A stretch of DNA of 64,000 nt, from positions 310,001-374,000 of the forward strand of contig NZ_OOHJ01000030.1 in assembly GCF_900323885.1 (NCBI RefSeq). The letters run 5' to 3'. How positions within the stretch are numbered: position 1 is the first letter of the stretch; each line of letters opens with the position of its first letter. The position numbers were made by a program, and so were the translations under genes. This DNA comes from [Actinomadura] parvosata subsp. kistnae (GTDB lineage Bacteria; Actinomycetota; Actinomycetes; Streptosporangiales; Streptosporangiaceae). Shown one piece after another: positions 8,801 through 17,823 of the stretch. The notes under the pieces are model-generated. The model had not been told where the DNA came from, searched no databases, and was given only the letters and a program-made list of their open reading frames with translations.

Positions 8801-9448
8801 TCATCGCGAGCCGCGCTGGGACCCGCGGTCGTCGCGCACGGCGTCCCACGCCTCCAGGGCGCGCTCGTCGGCGAACACGCCGCGGGTGAAGATCTCGATG
8901 CCGGCGCGGGAGAAACGCAGCAACGTTCGCAGGTCGTGCACGTCCGGCACGCCCTGCGAACGCGCCAGATGTTCGCCGAACGCCAGCGGCGCCAGCAGAT
9001 AGGTCACATACATCGCGGCCCGCGCGGGTGGATCGTCGCTGGGTTGCACCCAGCCCTCGCGCACGCCCTGCTCCAGCCATCGGCCGGTGGCGGCGACGAG
9101 CTCGTCGAACAGCGCCGCCGCCTGCGGGCTGCCGTCCAGGAACGCCCGTCCCAGGTAGCGGCGTACCGCCGTGCCCGCCTCCAGCATGGCGGCCAGCCCG
9201 GCCGTGTCGCCCAGATCGGCGTCCGGAGCATCGCGCACCAGCGAGATCACGTAGTCATCGCACGCCTGGCGCAGGCCCTCCTTGGTGCCGAAGTGATGCA
9301 GCACCAGAGCGTGCGAGACGCCGGCCCGCTGGGCCACCGCGCGAAGACTCACCCGGCCCACCCCTTCGGCGCCGAACAGCTCCAGCGCCGCGTTCCTGAT
9401 CCGGGCCCGTGCGGTCAAATCATCCTCGGCTGATCGCATGGTCGGCAT
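8801..9448 (-). CDS. TetR family regulator
   Basis: The protein has an N-terminal helix-turn-helix (RIRNAALELFGAEGVGRVSL, then RAVAQRAGVSHALVLHHFGTK) and a C-terminal dimerisation/ligand domain. There are three candidate starts (9457, 9448, 9439), none with a clear Shine-Dalgarno, so the transcript may be leaderless. I chose 9448 because ATG 9457 lies inside an operator-like palindrome. It is first in a two-gene operon with the CocE-type hydrolase and is divergent from nhaA. It probably represses its own operon. Confidence 0.8.
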   Translation of the reverse strand: MPTMRSAEDDLTARARIRNAALELFGAEGVGRVSLRAVAQRAGVSHALVLHHFGTKEGLRQACDDYVISLVRDAPDADLGDTAGLAAMLEAGTAVRRYLGRAFLDGSPQAAALFDELVAATGRWLEQGVREGWVQPSDDPPARAAMYVTYLLAPLAFGEHLARSQGVPDVHDLRTLLRFSRAGIEIFTRGVFADERALEAWDAVRDDRGSQRGSR

Positions 9449-9449
9449 A

Positions 9450-9465
9450 CTAACCATATGGTCAG
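9450..9465. promoter_or_regulatory. TetR operator-like palindrome
   Basis: CTAACCATATGGTCAG is a 16-bp near-perfect palindrome with a single mismatched pair. It lies at the start of the divergent tetR gene and is a natural autoregulatory site. Confidence 0.5.
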
Positions 9466-9590
9466 CAGAAGGGGAAGCCTGTGCGGCCGGCCGTGATCAT
9501 GCGGTTCGCATCACGTCACGGTGGCGCGCGGCAGGAAGCTCTATAGGCCGACGAAGAGTACAGAAGTACAAATGCGGTACGTTGGGTTGT

Positions 9591-9646
9591 GGTGTGCCGG
9601 GAAGCCTGGTCGGCTGTTCTGTCGCCGATCCTTCCTGGAGCCCTCC
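9591..9646 (+). promoter_or_regulatory. cation-gene leader element, copy A (nhaA)
   Basis: GGTGTGCCGGGAAGCCTGG begins the element at 9591, which ends with TCGGC at 9614. GCCG/CGGC can form a stem with an 11-nt loop. GGTCGGC (9608-9614) can instead pair with GCCGATC (9624-9630), so the two stems exclude each other. TTGGGT just upstream is a plausible -10, placing the element at the extreme 5' end of the mRNA. This copy alone has C rather than T at the variable loop position. Confidence 0.75.
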
Positions 9647-10903
9647 TTGACCCAAGCACCGTCACGTGGCTTTCGCCTGTTCAGCCCCGGCTCCTGGGGT
9701 GAGGCCCGGCGGCTCGTCGACATCCTGCGCGCCGAAACCGTCGGGGGCGCGTTGCTGCTCGCGGGCGCGTTGCTCGGCATGGTCTGGGCGAACTCGCCTT
9801 GGTCCGAAACCTACGAAGGGCTGCGCGCGGTGGAGATCGGTCCCGCCGTCCTGCACCTGGATCTGAGCCTGGCCACCTGGGCCGCGGACGGGCTGCTGGC
9901 CATCTTCTTCTTCGTGGCCGGCCTGGAGCTCAAACGCGAGTTCGTCGCCGGAGACCTGCGCGACCCCCGGCGTGCCGCCATCCCGATCGCGGCCGCGGTC
10001 GCCGGGGTGCTCGTGCCCGCCGCCATCTACCTGCTCATCACCAGCGGCGCCGACGCGGAGGCGGCCAGGGGGTGGGCGGTGCCCACCGCCACCGACATCG
10101 CGTTCGCGCTGGCGGTGCTCGCGGTCATCGGCCGCCACCTGCCCGCCGCGTTGCGCACGTTCCTGCTCACTCTGGCCGTCGTCGACGACGTACTCGCCAT
10201 CGCGATCATCGCCGTCTTCTACACCGGGCATCTCGCACCGCTCCCCCTGCTGGCCGCGTCGGCTCCACTGGTCGTCTTCGCCCTGCTGGTCCGGCGCGGG
10301 GTTCGTGCCTGGTGGCTCCTGCTGCCGCTGGCCGCGACCACATGGGGCCTGGTTCACGCTTCCGGCGTGCACGCCACCGTCGCCGGAGTCCTGCTCGCCT
10401 TCACCGTTCCCGTCATCGGTGGCAGGCGAGCGGGGCCTGGCCTGGCCGAGCACTTCGAGCACCGGTTCCGGCCCTTGTCGGCGGGCGTGGCGGTACCGGT
10501 GTTCGCGTTCCTGTCGGCGGGCGTGCCTCTCGGCGGGCTGGACGGCGTGGCCAAGGCGCTGACCGATCCCGTGGCCCTGGCCATCGTGGCCGGGCTCGTC
10601 ATCGGCAAGCCCGTGGGCGTCATGGCGGCCACCTGGCTGATGGCCCGCTTCACCCGAGCCGACCTCGACGAGAACCTGGCCTGGGTGGACGTGCTCGGGC
10701 TGTCGATCCTGGCCGGCATCGGCTTCACCGTCTCCCTGCTCATCGGTGAGCTGGCCTTCGGCATCGGCAGCGAACGCGACGGCCTGACCAAGATCGCGGT
10801 GTTGACCGGTTCCCTCGCCGCGGCCCTCCTCGCCGCCGCCATCCTCCGCCTGCGCAACAACGCCTACCGCCGCATCGAACAAGCCTCCCTCACAGAAGGA
10901 TGA
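9647..10903 (+). CDS. nhaA: Na+/H+ antiporter NhaA
   Basis: The product is a 418-residue polytopic membrane protein of the NhaA family. It exchanges cytoplasmic Na+ or Li+ for external protons and is driven by membrane potential. Diagnostic segments include FFFVAGLELKREFV, TATDIAFALAVLAVIG and the paired aspartates in VVDDVLAIAIIAV. About twelve hydrophobic segments are visible. I place the start at TTG 9647, with GGAG 8 nt upstream, because the upstream sequence is the conserved leader element and would not be coded. It stands alone, divergent from the tetR-cocE operon. The leader element suggests control by an ion or by an osmotic or pH signal. Confidence 0.9.
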   Translation: MTQAPSRGFRLFSPGSWGEARRLVDILRAETVGGALLLAGALLGMVWANSPWSETYEGLRAVEIGPAVLHLDLSLATWAADGLLAIFFFVAGLELKREFVAGDLRDPRRAAIPIAAAVAGVLVPAAIYLLITSGADAEAARGWAVPTATDIAFALAVLAVIGRHLPAALRTFLLTLAVVDDVLAIAIIAVFYTGHLAPLPLLAASAPLVVFALLVRRGVRAWWLLLPLAATTWGLVHASGVHATVAGVLLAFTVPVIGGRRAGPGLAEHFEHRFRPLSAGVAVPVFAFLSAGVPLGGLDGVAKALTDPVALAIVAGLVIGKPVGVMAATWLMARFTRADLDENLAWVDVLGLSILAGIGFTVSLLIGELAFGIGSERDGLTKIAVLTGSLAAALLAAAILRLRNNAYRRIEQASLTEG

Positions 10904-11040
10904 CCGGGATGGCAAGCGGAGGACGTCGCCGGTGCCGACGACCGTCCTCGTTCACTGGCATCGCATGGGAGTCGCTGATCGACCTCGCTCGACGCCGTCG
11001 CCTCTGGTGGAGAGCCGGCGGCGCTGTTACTGTCACTCGT

Positions 11041-11099
11041 GGAGCGCCGGGAAGTCTGGTCGGCAACGTCATATCGGACCAGCCTCGTGGAGGCGCCCC
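11041..11099 (+). promoter_or_regulatory. cation-gene leader element, copy B (ABC exporter)
   Basis: The core at 11041-11064 is identical to the other copies except GGAGC for GGTGY at its 5' end. The downstream competing stem is weak here (GGTC/GACC only). GGAGG at 11089-11093 and ATG 11100 follow, so the leader is about 60 nt. Confidence 0.7.
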
Positions 11100-11993
11100 A
11101 TGGCGAACACTCCTGCCGTGCTCATCAGCGGCTTGACCAAGCACTACGGTACGGTTCGCGCCTTGGACGGGCTCGACCTGACCGTGCGGACCGGCGAGGT
11201 CCACGGCTTCCTCGGCCCGAACGGCTCGGGCAAGACCACCACTCTGCGCATCCTGCTCGGCCTGCTGCGCGCCGGCTCCGGTCACGCCGAGCTGCTCGGC
11301 GGCGATCCGTGGCGGGACGCGGTCGAGCTGCACCGGCGGCTGGCGTACGTGCCGGGCGACGTCGTGCTGTGGCCGAGCCTGTCCGGCGGGGAGGCCATCG
11401 ATCTGCTGGGCCGGTTGCGGGGCGGGCTCGACCCGCGGCGCAAGGCGGCGCTGCTGGAGCGCTTCGACCTCGACCCCGGCAGGAAGGGCCGCGCCTACTC
11501 CAAGGGCAACCGCCAGAAGGTGGCCCTGATCGCCGCGCTCGCCTCGGACGTCGAGCTGCTGCTGCTCGACGAGCCCACCTCGGGCCTGGACCCGTTGATG
11601 GAGGCCGTGTTCCGCGAGGTCATCGGCGAGGAACGCGCCCGTGGCCGCACCGTGCTGCTGTCCAGCCATGTCCTGTCCGAGGTCGAGGCGCTCTGCGACC
11701 AGGTCACCATCATCCGCGACGGTCGGGCGGTGCAGACCGGCACCCTGGCCGAGCTGCGTCACCTGACCCGGATCACGATCAGCGCCGAGCTGGAGCGCGC
11801 CCCTGATGGCCTGGCCGGCCTGGCGGGCGTGCACGATCTGATCGCCGAGGGTCCGCGCGTCCGTTGCCAGGTCGACGGCGAGCACCTGCAGGCGGTGCTG
11901 CGCGTGCTCACCGACGCGGGCGTGCGCACGCTGACGTGCCAGCCGGCCACCCTGGAGGAGCTGTTCCTGCGGCACTACCAGGTGGCGGCATGA
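11100..11993 (+). CDS. ABC exporter ATP-binding protein (TnrB2/NatA-like)
   Basis: The 297-residue ATPase has Walker A (GPNGSGKTTT), an atypical signature (YSKGNRQKVALIAAL), Walker B (LLLLDEPTSGLDP) and the switch His in LLSSHVLSEV. A C-terminal ACT-like tail is typical of drug- or ion-efflux DrrA/NatA ATPases. ATG 11100 has GGAGG at 11089-11093. Its stop overlaps the permease start (ATGA). The leader element upstream places it with cation transporters, so Na+ or ionophore export (compare NatAB and tetronasin exporters) is a reasonable inference; drug efflux is the alternative. Confidence 0.85.
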   Translation: MANTPAVLISGLTKHYGTVRALDGLDLTVRTGEVHGFLGPNGSGKTTTLRILLGLLRAGSGHAELLGGDPWRDAVELHRRLAYVPGDVVLWPSLSGGEAIDLLGRLRGGLDPRRKAALLERFDLDPGRKGRAYSKGNRQKVALIAALASDVELLLLDEPTSGLDPLMEAVFREVIGEERARGRTVLLSSHVLSEVEALCDQVTIIRDGRAVQTGTLAELRHLTRITISAELERAPDGLAGLAGVHDLIAEGPRVRCQVDGEHLQAVLRVLTDAGVRTLTCQPATLEELFLRHYQVAA

Positions 11994-13579
11994 CCGGCAC
12001 GCTGACGTTGCTGCGGCTGGCGCTCCGCCGCGACCGGGTGCTGCTGCCCGCCTGGATCGTGGTGATCGTGGGCGTCGTCGTCGCCAGCGCCTCGGCCATC
12101 GCCGAGCTGTACCCGCAGGCGGGCCAGCGCATCGCGCTGGGGGTCACGATCGGCGCGGCGCCCGCGCTGCAGGCGCTCACCGGGCCGGTCTTCGACGCGA
12201 GCTCGGTGGGCGGGCTGACCGCGTGGCGGGGCGTCGCGATGACGTCGGTGCTGGCCGCCCTGATGAGCTTGCTGACGGTGATCCGGCACACCAGGGCCGA
12301 GGAGGAGACCGGCCGGGCCGAGCTGGTCGGCGCGTGCGCGGTCGGCCGCCACGCGCTCGCGGCATCGGCGGTGCTGCTGGCCGCGGCCGCGAACCTGCTC
12401 ATCGCCTTGCTGATCACCGTGGGCCTGGCCGGTCAGGGGCTCCCGCCGGCGGGTGCGCTCGCGTTCGGCCTGGCGGTGGGCGGCACGGGATGGGTGTTCA
12501 CCGGGGTCGCGCTCCTCGCCGCCCAGCTCACCGAGCATGCCAGGACCGCTCGCGCCATCGCCGCCGCTGCTCTTGGCCTGGCCTTCCTGCTGCGCGCGCT
12601 CGGTGACGCCGCGAAGGTGGAAATGCTCGCGTGGCTGTCTCCGCTGGGCTGGGCGCAGCGGATGCGGGCGTTCGCCGGGGAGCGCTGGTGGGTGGTGGCA
12701 CTTTTCGCCGTCGCCGGGGCGGTGCTGGTGGCCGCGGCGGCGCTGGTGGCCAGGCGGCGGGACCTCGGCTCGGGGCTCGTGCCCGCGCGGCCCGGCGTGA
12801 CGGAGGCGGCACCGTCCCTGAGGAGCCCGATGGCTCTGGCGTGGCGGTTGCAGCGCGGTGTCCTGCTCGGCTGGAGCGTCGGGTTCGCGGTCGTGGGTCT
12901 GCTGTTCGGCGCGCTGGCCCGCAGCGTGGGCGACATCGTCGGTGACAACCCGCAGCTGGCCGCGATCTTGGCGGCGATGGGCGGCGCGGGGGCGCTGACC
13001 GACACGTTCCTGGCCGCCGAGCTGGGCCTGCTCGGCCTGGTCGCGGGAGCGTATGCCGTTCAGGCCACGCTGCGCTTGCAGGGCGAGGAAGCGGCCCTCA
13101 GAGCCGAGCCCGTCCTGGCCACGGCCGTGGCTCGCCGGCGCTGGATCCTGAGCCATCTGGTCATGGCGCTCGGCGGCAGCGCCATGGTCCTGGCCGCGGG
13201 CGGGCTGGCCGCTGGGATCGCGCATGGCCTGCGGATCGGTGACCCGTTCGGGCAGGGGGGCCGCATGCTCGGCGCGGCCCTGGTCCAGGTGCCCGCCACG
13301 TGGACGCTGGCGGGGATCGCGATGCTGCTGTTCGGGCTGCTGCCCCGGCTGACCGTGCTCGCGTGGGTGGCGCTGCTGGCCTTCGCCCTGCTCGGCCAGC
13401 TGGGCGAGCTGCTCCAGCTGGCCGACTGGGTGCGAGACCTGTCCCCCTTCGCGCATGTGCCCCGGGCCCTGGGCCAGCCGCTGGACCTCGGACCGCTGCT
13501 CTGGCTCGGGGCCGTCACGGCCGCGCTGCTCCTTGCGGGGATGACGGCCTTTCAGCGACGCGACGTGCAGGGCGGCTGA
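11990..13579 (+). CDS. ABC-2 type exporter permease (TnrB3-like)
   Basis: The 529-residue membrane protein has about twelve hydrophobic segments in two similar halves, as in TnrB3-type polyketide-antibiotic exporters. The N-terminus is LLRLALRRDRVLLPAWIVV. Soluble loops carry RAEEETGRAELVGACAVGR in the first half and a related EEAALRAEPVLATAVARRR in the second, supporting an internal duplication. ATG 11990 overlaps the ATPase stop, implying translational coupling and a heterodimeric exporter. Its substrate is not visible in the sequence. Confidence 0.85.
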   Translation: MTGTLTLLRLALRRDRVLLPAWIVVIVGVVVASASAIAELYPQAGQRIALGVTIGAAPALQALTGPVFDASSVGGLTAWRGVAMTSVLAALMSLLTVIRHTRAEEETGRAELVGACAVGRHALAASAVLLAAAANLLIALLITVGLAGQGLPPAGALAFGLAVGGTGWVFTGVALLAAQLTEHARTARAIAAAALGLAFLLRALGDAAKVEMLAWLSPLGWAQRMRAFAGERWWVVALFAVAGAVLVAAAALVARRRDLGSGLVPARPGVTEAAPSLRSPMALAWRLQRGVLLGWSVGFAVVGLLFGALARSVGDIVGDNPQLAAILAAMGGAGALTDTFLAAELGLLGLVAGAYAVQATLRLQGEEAALRAEPVLATAVARRRWILSHLVMALGGSAMVLAAGGLAAGIAHGLRIGDPFGQGGRMLGAALVQVPATWTLAGIAMLLFGLLPRLTVLAWVALLAFALLGQLGELLQLADWVRDLSPFAHVPRALGQPLDLGPLLWLGAVTAALLLAGMTAFQRRDVQGG

Positions 13580-13799
13580 GGTCCTGATGGTGTCGCTGAC
13601 GGGCGAGGCGAACCTACGGCGAGGCGACACTGTCACGCATCGCATGCGCGACATATCTTTCTGTTATGGAATCGGGGACCAACGCAGCAACGTCGGCCCG
13701 CGTCAGGAGGGCCACCGTCGGTGAGTGCGATCCGCCGGAAGGATCCTGATGCCGTATCTGTGGGCCTCGATCGTGGCGGGCTGGGCCGTGCTGGCCTGC

Positions 13800-14760
13800 G
13801 CCGGTGATCGACTGGCTCCCGTCTGGGGGTGGCTGGCACAGCGGCCCGGCCGACGGAGCTCGTACCCGCTGTTCTGACCATCGCGGCGAGCGTGCGGCGC
13901 AGCCCCATCAACGGCCGGCCCGGCCCGGCCGGGAGCAGCAGCATGCGGGCGAACAGGAGCGCGTTGCGCCGGTGTCGCCGCACCTCGGGACGCATCCGGG
14001 CTTCGTGCCGGGCGAGCGCTTGCTCGTGGCCCGGCTCGGTGGTCGGCGCCTCGGCAGCGCGTCCATGAAGCTCGATTCCGCGGCGGGCACGTCGGCCAGC
14101 AGAGACGGCGTGAGCCAGCCCGCCCCGTCGAAGCGCTCCCGCAGCGGGCCTGTCCGCTGGTCACGCGGGACGCTCCCGCCGTGCGGCGAGCGGAACAGTA
14201 GCAGGGCGACCAGCGTGCCAGGCTCGCCGCCGGGATAGACGACGACGTGGCGACCGGGCTCGGTGTAGCGGGCGCGCACGCGGCCCCAACCGTGGCGGTC
14301 GGCACCGGGCACGAGGCCAGGCAGGTGCCGAACGGGCGGACGAATCGCGCCTCCGCGCCGAACACGGGCTCCCACGTCCGCGAGCGGATGCTGCCGGCCC
14401 CACAAGCAGATCGAACCGCTCGGCGGTGCCACCGGCGTAGCCGATCACGACCACGTCGCCGTTGTCGCGGACCTCGGCGCCGCTGCCCACGAAGCGGATC
14501 TCCACCCCTCCAGCAGACGGGCGATGACCGGCCAGAGGCGCCGACGAACTCGATCGAGTCGACAGGCTCCATTCGGTGTTTCCCCGGCTGCACGCCACGG
14601 CCACGCCGAATGTGGCCATCGTCGGCCGGACGCTCGTCGAGCCCCGCGGGGCTCCGCCGTTCACCTCTCTTCCGCGAACTCCTCCGCCAGCACGGCGGCG
14701 AGGGAGACCAGGTCGGCCTCGGCTTCGGCCAACGCGAGGCCACGCGACCAGTCAGGATGC
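13800..14760 (-). pseudogene. FAD-dependent monooxygenase, frameshifted and truncated
   Basis: Homology to PHBH-type monooxygenases is spread over different minus-strand frames. One frame gives VEIRFVGSGAEVRDNGDVVV and AERFDLLVG. Another gives ARYTEPGRHVVVYPGGEPG, LVALLLFRSP and GWLTPSLLADVPAAESS. A third gives the C-terminal NALLFARMLLLPAGPGRPLM. The N-terminal FAD motif is missing. Upstream, around 14690-14760, a helical fragment (GLALAEAEADLVSLAAVLAE) from another gene abuts it. The gene is clearly inactive, and it lies downstream of an operator-like site at 14797-14816. Confidence 0.65.
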
Positions 14761-14796
14761 CGCATGTTTCGAAAGCCTTGCCCTGATCCGGTTCTT

Positions 14797-14816
14797 ACCA
14801 ATGGATACTGTCAGTA
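14797..14816. promoter_or_regulatory. operator-like motif shared with 44344-44371
   Basis: The site reads TACCAATGGATACTGTCAGT(A) and contains the palindrome TACTGTCAGTA. A very similar sequence (ACTAATGGATAACGCTCAGTA) occurs at 44348-44368. A TetR family operator is the likely identity; here it sits upstream of the dead monooxygenase gene. Confidence 0.4.
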
Positions 14817-14891
14817 ATATCTAAGTAACGTTAAGTTATATTTCGAGAAGGGCAAGACCATACAGGAGCACTTCCAGTGGAAAGGAAAATC

Positions 14892-15239
14892 ATGTCTCCC
14901 AGCCTCCGCACGATCAGCATCGCCCTCGCCATCGTCGTCACCAGCATCGTCGGCTCTACCTTTCTCGCCGCCGGATCTGCCCACGCCGACGTATGGGGAG
15001 ACTGCCGCCCGACCAAGTCCGGCTACACCTGCCACAAGCTTCTGGAAGCCAGCATCCTTACCTGCATGGACGGCGGCGGCGACGTACCAGCCGATTTCGT
15101 CGCCGACCCCACTCAGCTCGCAAGCTGTGCCGGCGGCCGGTGGGACGGCGTCAAGCTGGACCCGGACGAGGCCCGTCGCTTCGCAGAGAACGCGAAATCA
15201 CTGCGGCAGCTCCTCGGCAATCTTGACGTCGACGTGTAG
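14892..15239 (+). CDS. small secreted cysteine-containing protein
   Basis: The 115-residue product starts at ATG 14892 after AAAGGAAA. It has a clear Sec signal peptide: a short basic/polar n-region, the hydrophobic run ISIALAIVVTSIVGSTFLAA and an AHA-type cleavage site before DVWGDC. The mature part (about 80 residues) has four cysteines (WGDC, GYTC, LTC, ASC), which could form two disulfides. I do not recognise the family. AT-rich DNA upstream (14818-14860) probably holds its promoter. It survives among gene remnants on both sides. Confidence 0.7.
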   Translation: MSPSLRTISIALAIVVTSIVGSTFLAAGSAHADVWGDCRPTKSGYTCHKLLEASILTCMDGGGDVPADFVADPTQLASCAGGRWDGVKLDPDEARRFAENAKSLRQLLGNLDVDV

Positions 15240-15620
15240 GAACGAGCAGGGCGAAGTCGAGGACGAGCGGCCGACCGGCGTGTGCCGGCGGCTCTTGACG
15301 CGTCAGGTACCTGAGCAGCTCGAACGCGACATATGAGCCGAGCAGTCCGAGCGCCGGGCCGAAACCGCGCTTGTCTTGTGGCCGGCTCAGATAGACGCAT
15401 GGAAGAGCTGGCATGAAGGGCCGCCGCGTCGGGCCGCATGCTCCGAAACCGACTTTCCGAGTGCCCGTGCCTCGGCGCGGCGGTCGAATCACCATGATGA
15501 TCGATAGGCCGATGTCGCGAGCGATCGCGGCGGCCTCGGCACCGATGAACCCGTCATCGGTGACCACCATGCGCGATTCCGGTCGCCTCTGCCGTCGCAG
15601 TGCCGCCCACCTTCGGCCCA
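15240..15620 (-). pseudogene. chimeric remnant: FAD-oxidoreductase piece plus ThiF-like C-terminus
   Basis: One minus-strand frame contains GFIGAEAAAIARDIGLSIIM, the NAD-binding segment of ferredoxin-reductase-type FAD oxidoreductases. Further on it has RGFGPALGLLGSYVAFELLR followed by GRPLVLDFALL, the end of ThiF/TOMM-type adenylyltransferases. These do not belong to one protein, so this looks like a deletion fusion of two decayed genes. No ribosome binding site is seen. Confidence 0.4.
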
Positions 15621-15731
15621 CGCGGACTCCCACCGGCGTGCTGGCCTGCGTCGGCGCATGGGCATCACGCGATGAGAAACAGATGACGGCTTCCCGGCGA
15701 GAGGCGCGTGTGAGCTGGGGATAGTAATGGT

Positions 15732-16805
15732 GTGTCTCACACCAGCGTCGATCGTTTAGGGTCGTCCGCGCACAGTCCAGATGATCAGGATCTGCTGCTC
15801 GACCGGCTGGGGCGCAGGGTGATCCGGTTGTTCACCGGGCCATGGCGGCTGTCAGCTTCTCTGTCGCTGATCGCGTTGGCCACGGCGTTGCTGGGTTTCG
15901 GTGAATACCAGAATGCGATCACCACCTTCCCCACTGTGACTGAACCGGGACACGTGATTCTCGACCTGGGTACCGTCCCCAAAAGAGTCATCTTCGCGGT
16001 CTCTATCAAGGAAGAGGATCCGTCCTTTTTCAGACTGGAGATCACAGCGGATGTCCCCGAGGGGTCGCGGAATTACCGCCCATGCACCCCGACAACTCTC
16101 CGCCTGGTCGACCTGCCGATGCGGGAAATGTATGCCTTCAACTGGAAGGCGGAGACAACCGTGAACGAATACGAGGTCGACGTCTTCACCACCTTGACCA
16201 CGCTGACGAGGGAGACGTGTGGCCCCACAAGATCGATCGAGATCACCGGATTCTTGCGGAACCCTATATTCGCGAGAAGCGGAGCCGCCCTCAGTGCGCA
16301 ACTGCCCGGCTTCACCGTCGTCGGACAGCGTGACAACGTGGCAGCGATCTCCGCTGTTTGGAGCATCTCCCTGGAACACGACGAGGCGACGCAGATCAAG
16401 CCAGAGCTCGTCTCGACCGGCTATAAGGGTCCCGGTCTCCTGTGGAGGACGTCGGCAAAGGCCGTCAATGTGGCGCCTATCTCGGCCTACGACAACCTCG
16501 GCGAGAGCACGGTCTCGTATCAGTACGGCACCTTCACGTCCATGCCAGCCCAGAAGGCGGCCGAGCGTTCCCTCTACTGGGCCGGCCTCCTTACCGGAGC
16601 CGCCCTTTCGTTTCTCACCTGGGCTGGAGAAGCAGCCTGGGAGGTCCTGGCCGAACGCCGCAACCAGAAAAGGTCCAGCTCTCCCGAGGCGGTCGAGGTG
16701 CCTGGCTCCACGCAGGAGAAGCGCGACAGAGCGGCGAGACAGACAGACAGGGAAAAACGGCGGAAGCGAGCGCGACTACGGAGGATGCTGAAACGTATTC
16801 GCTAA
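15732..16805 (+). CDS. hypothetical membrane protein, 357 aa
   Basis: The protein starts at GTG 15732 shortly after GGGGAT. A transmembrane segment at about 40-57 (LSASLSLIALATALLGF) is followed by a roughly 210-residue extracytoplasmic beta-rich domain. A second membrane segment lies near residues 277-295 (LYWAGLLTGAALSFLTWAG). The tail is cytoplasmic and very basic (KRRKRARLRRMLKRIR). Two cysteines in the outer domain could pair. I do not recognise the family; the topology suggests a sensor or structural protein. GC is a little lower than in its neighbours. Confidence 0.65.
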   Translation: MSHTSVDRLGSSAHSPDDQDLLLDRLGRRVIRLFTGPWRLSASLSLIALATALLGFGEYQNAITTFPTVTEPGHVILDLGTVPKRVIFAVSIKEEDPSFFRLEITADVPEGSRNYRPCTPTTLRLVDLPMREMYAFNWKAETTVNEYEVDVFTTLTTLTRETCGPTRSIEITGFLRNPIFARSGAALSAQLPGFTVVGQRDNVAAISAVWSISLEHDEATQIKPELVSTGYKGPGLLWRTSAKAVNVAPISAYDNLGESTVSYQYGTFTSMPAQKAAERSLYWAGLLTGAALSFLTWAGEAAWEVLAERRNQKRSSSPEAVEVPGSTQEKRDRAARQTDREKRRKRARLRRMLKRIR

Positions 16806-17099
16806 GGATGTCAGGCCACGGTCCGATAAACGGGACACGTGTACTTCCACGACCTGGCATGGTCCTGTTGTACCGCTTGTCCCCCCGTCTCTTTCCCAGG
16901 TTCTGCAAGGATCCCAGCTCCGCGGCTCGACGCCAGTTCCCGGCCACGTCGGCCGCGCCTCAGCACCGTTCGTGCTCGCCTTGTTGTCTGCGCCTGCCAC
17001 TCGCAGGGACGCGGGGGCCGAACGGCCGGTGCCTATCCGTTGCACCCAGAGGTCGTACGGCAGCGCGATCACGGCGGCGCAGCGCAGCCCCGGTGGCCC

Positions 17100-17770
17100 G
17101 CGTACGGATTTGGCACGCCGGCTGGATCATTTCGCCACATGCAGAACTCTGGGACTCGCCGACATGCTCCCACAGGTGGATCTTCGTCGCGGCCCCTGGC
17201 CTGTGGCGATGTCGCGAAAGCAGCCACGGTGGGCCAGGGCGAGTTTCTCGATGGCCTCGCTGAGGTTGTTGAGCAGGTGCCAGCGGTCGGCGCACTGCAC
17301 CGCCTGCGGCGCGCCGTTGCGGGCGCCGGCCGCGTACGCGGTCGAGCGGTCCCGGCAGATGAGATGGACCCCGGGATGCTGTTGCAAGCCAGTGCGCGAA
17401 GGTGACGCCGAGCCGATCGGGCAGCACCTCCACGCAACGATGCGGCACGGCATCGATGATGGTGGTGGCATAGCGCCGCTGGTCTCGTTTGATCGCGAAG
17501 TCGTCGACGCCGATCGCCGCCGGGACCATCGGCGGCGGCTCCGGCAGCGCCATTAGGGCGCTCAGCACGCTGGCGCGGCTGAGCGGCACCCCGATCGTGG
17601 CCAGCAGAGCGGCTCCGGCTCGCCCGGCCAGCGCGCACGCGATCGCCAGTGCCGTCGCGCCCGACACACGAGGGCAGCGCGCAGACGACGCTGCACGCCG
17701 CGAGTCTCCTCCAGCACAGCATCGACGAGCTCGAACGGCACGAGCGCGGTCAGCTCACCCAAATGTCACG
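17100..17770 (-). pseudogene. ISL3 family transposase remnant
   Basis: Fragments of an ISL3-type transposase are spread over three frames. One gives ALVPFELVDAVLEETRGVQR, another AAIGVDDFAIKRDQRRYAT with IIDAVPHRCVEVLPDR, and the third VHLICRDRSTAYAAGAR with AVQCADRWHLLNNLSEAIEK. At least two frameshifts separate them and the ends are gone. Confidence 0.65.
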
Positions 17771-17823
17771 GGAGCGAACACATCAACACAAATTTCGCTC
17801 TTCAGGCACCCTTTGACAGCGCC

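Noticed and set aside
9591..9646. Cobalamin riboswitch as an explanation for GGGAAG in the leader
   Set aside because: The cobalamin core (GCCACTG, longer GGGAAxxCGGTG, and downstream ACTGT context) is missing and the element is far too short.
11975..13654. 559-codon minus-strand ORF opposite the ABC permease
   Set aside because: Composition is the usual antisense shadow (Gln/Arg/Gly/Pro) and the plus strand encodes a clear membrane protein.
15690..15710. Possible eighth leader element (GCCGGGAAG on the minus strand)
   Set aside because: Only the first nine bases match; the CTGGTCGGC half is absent and no gene follows in the right orientation.
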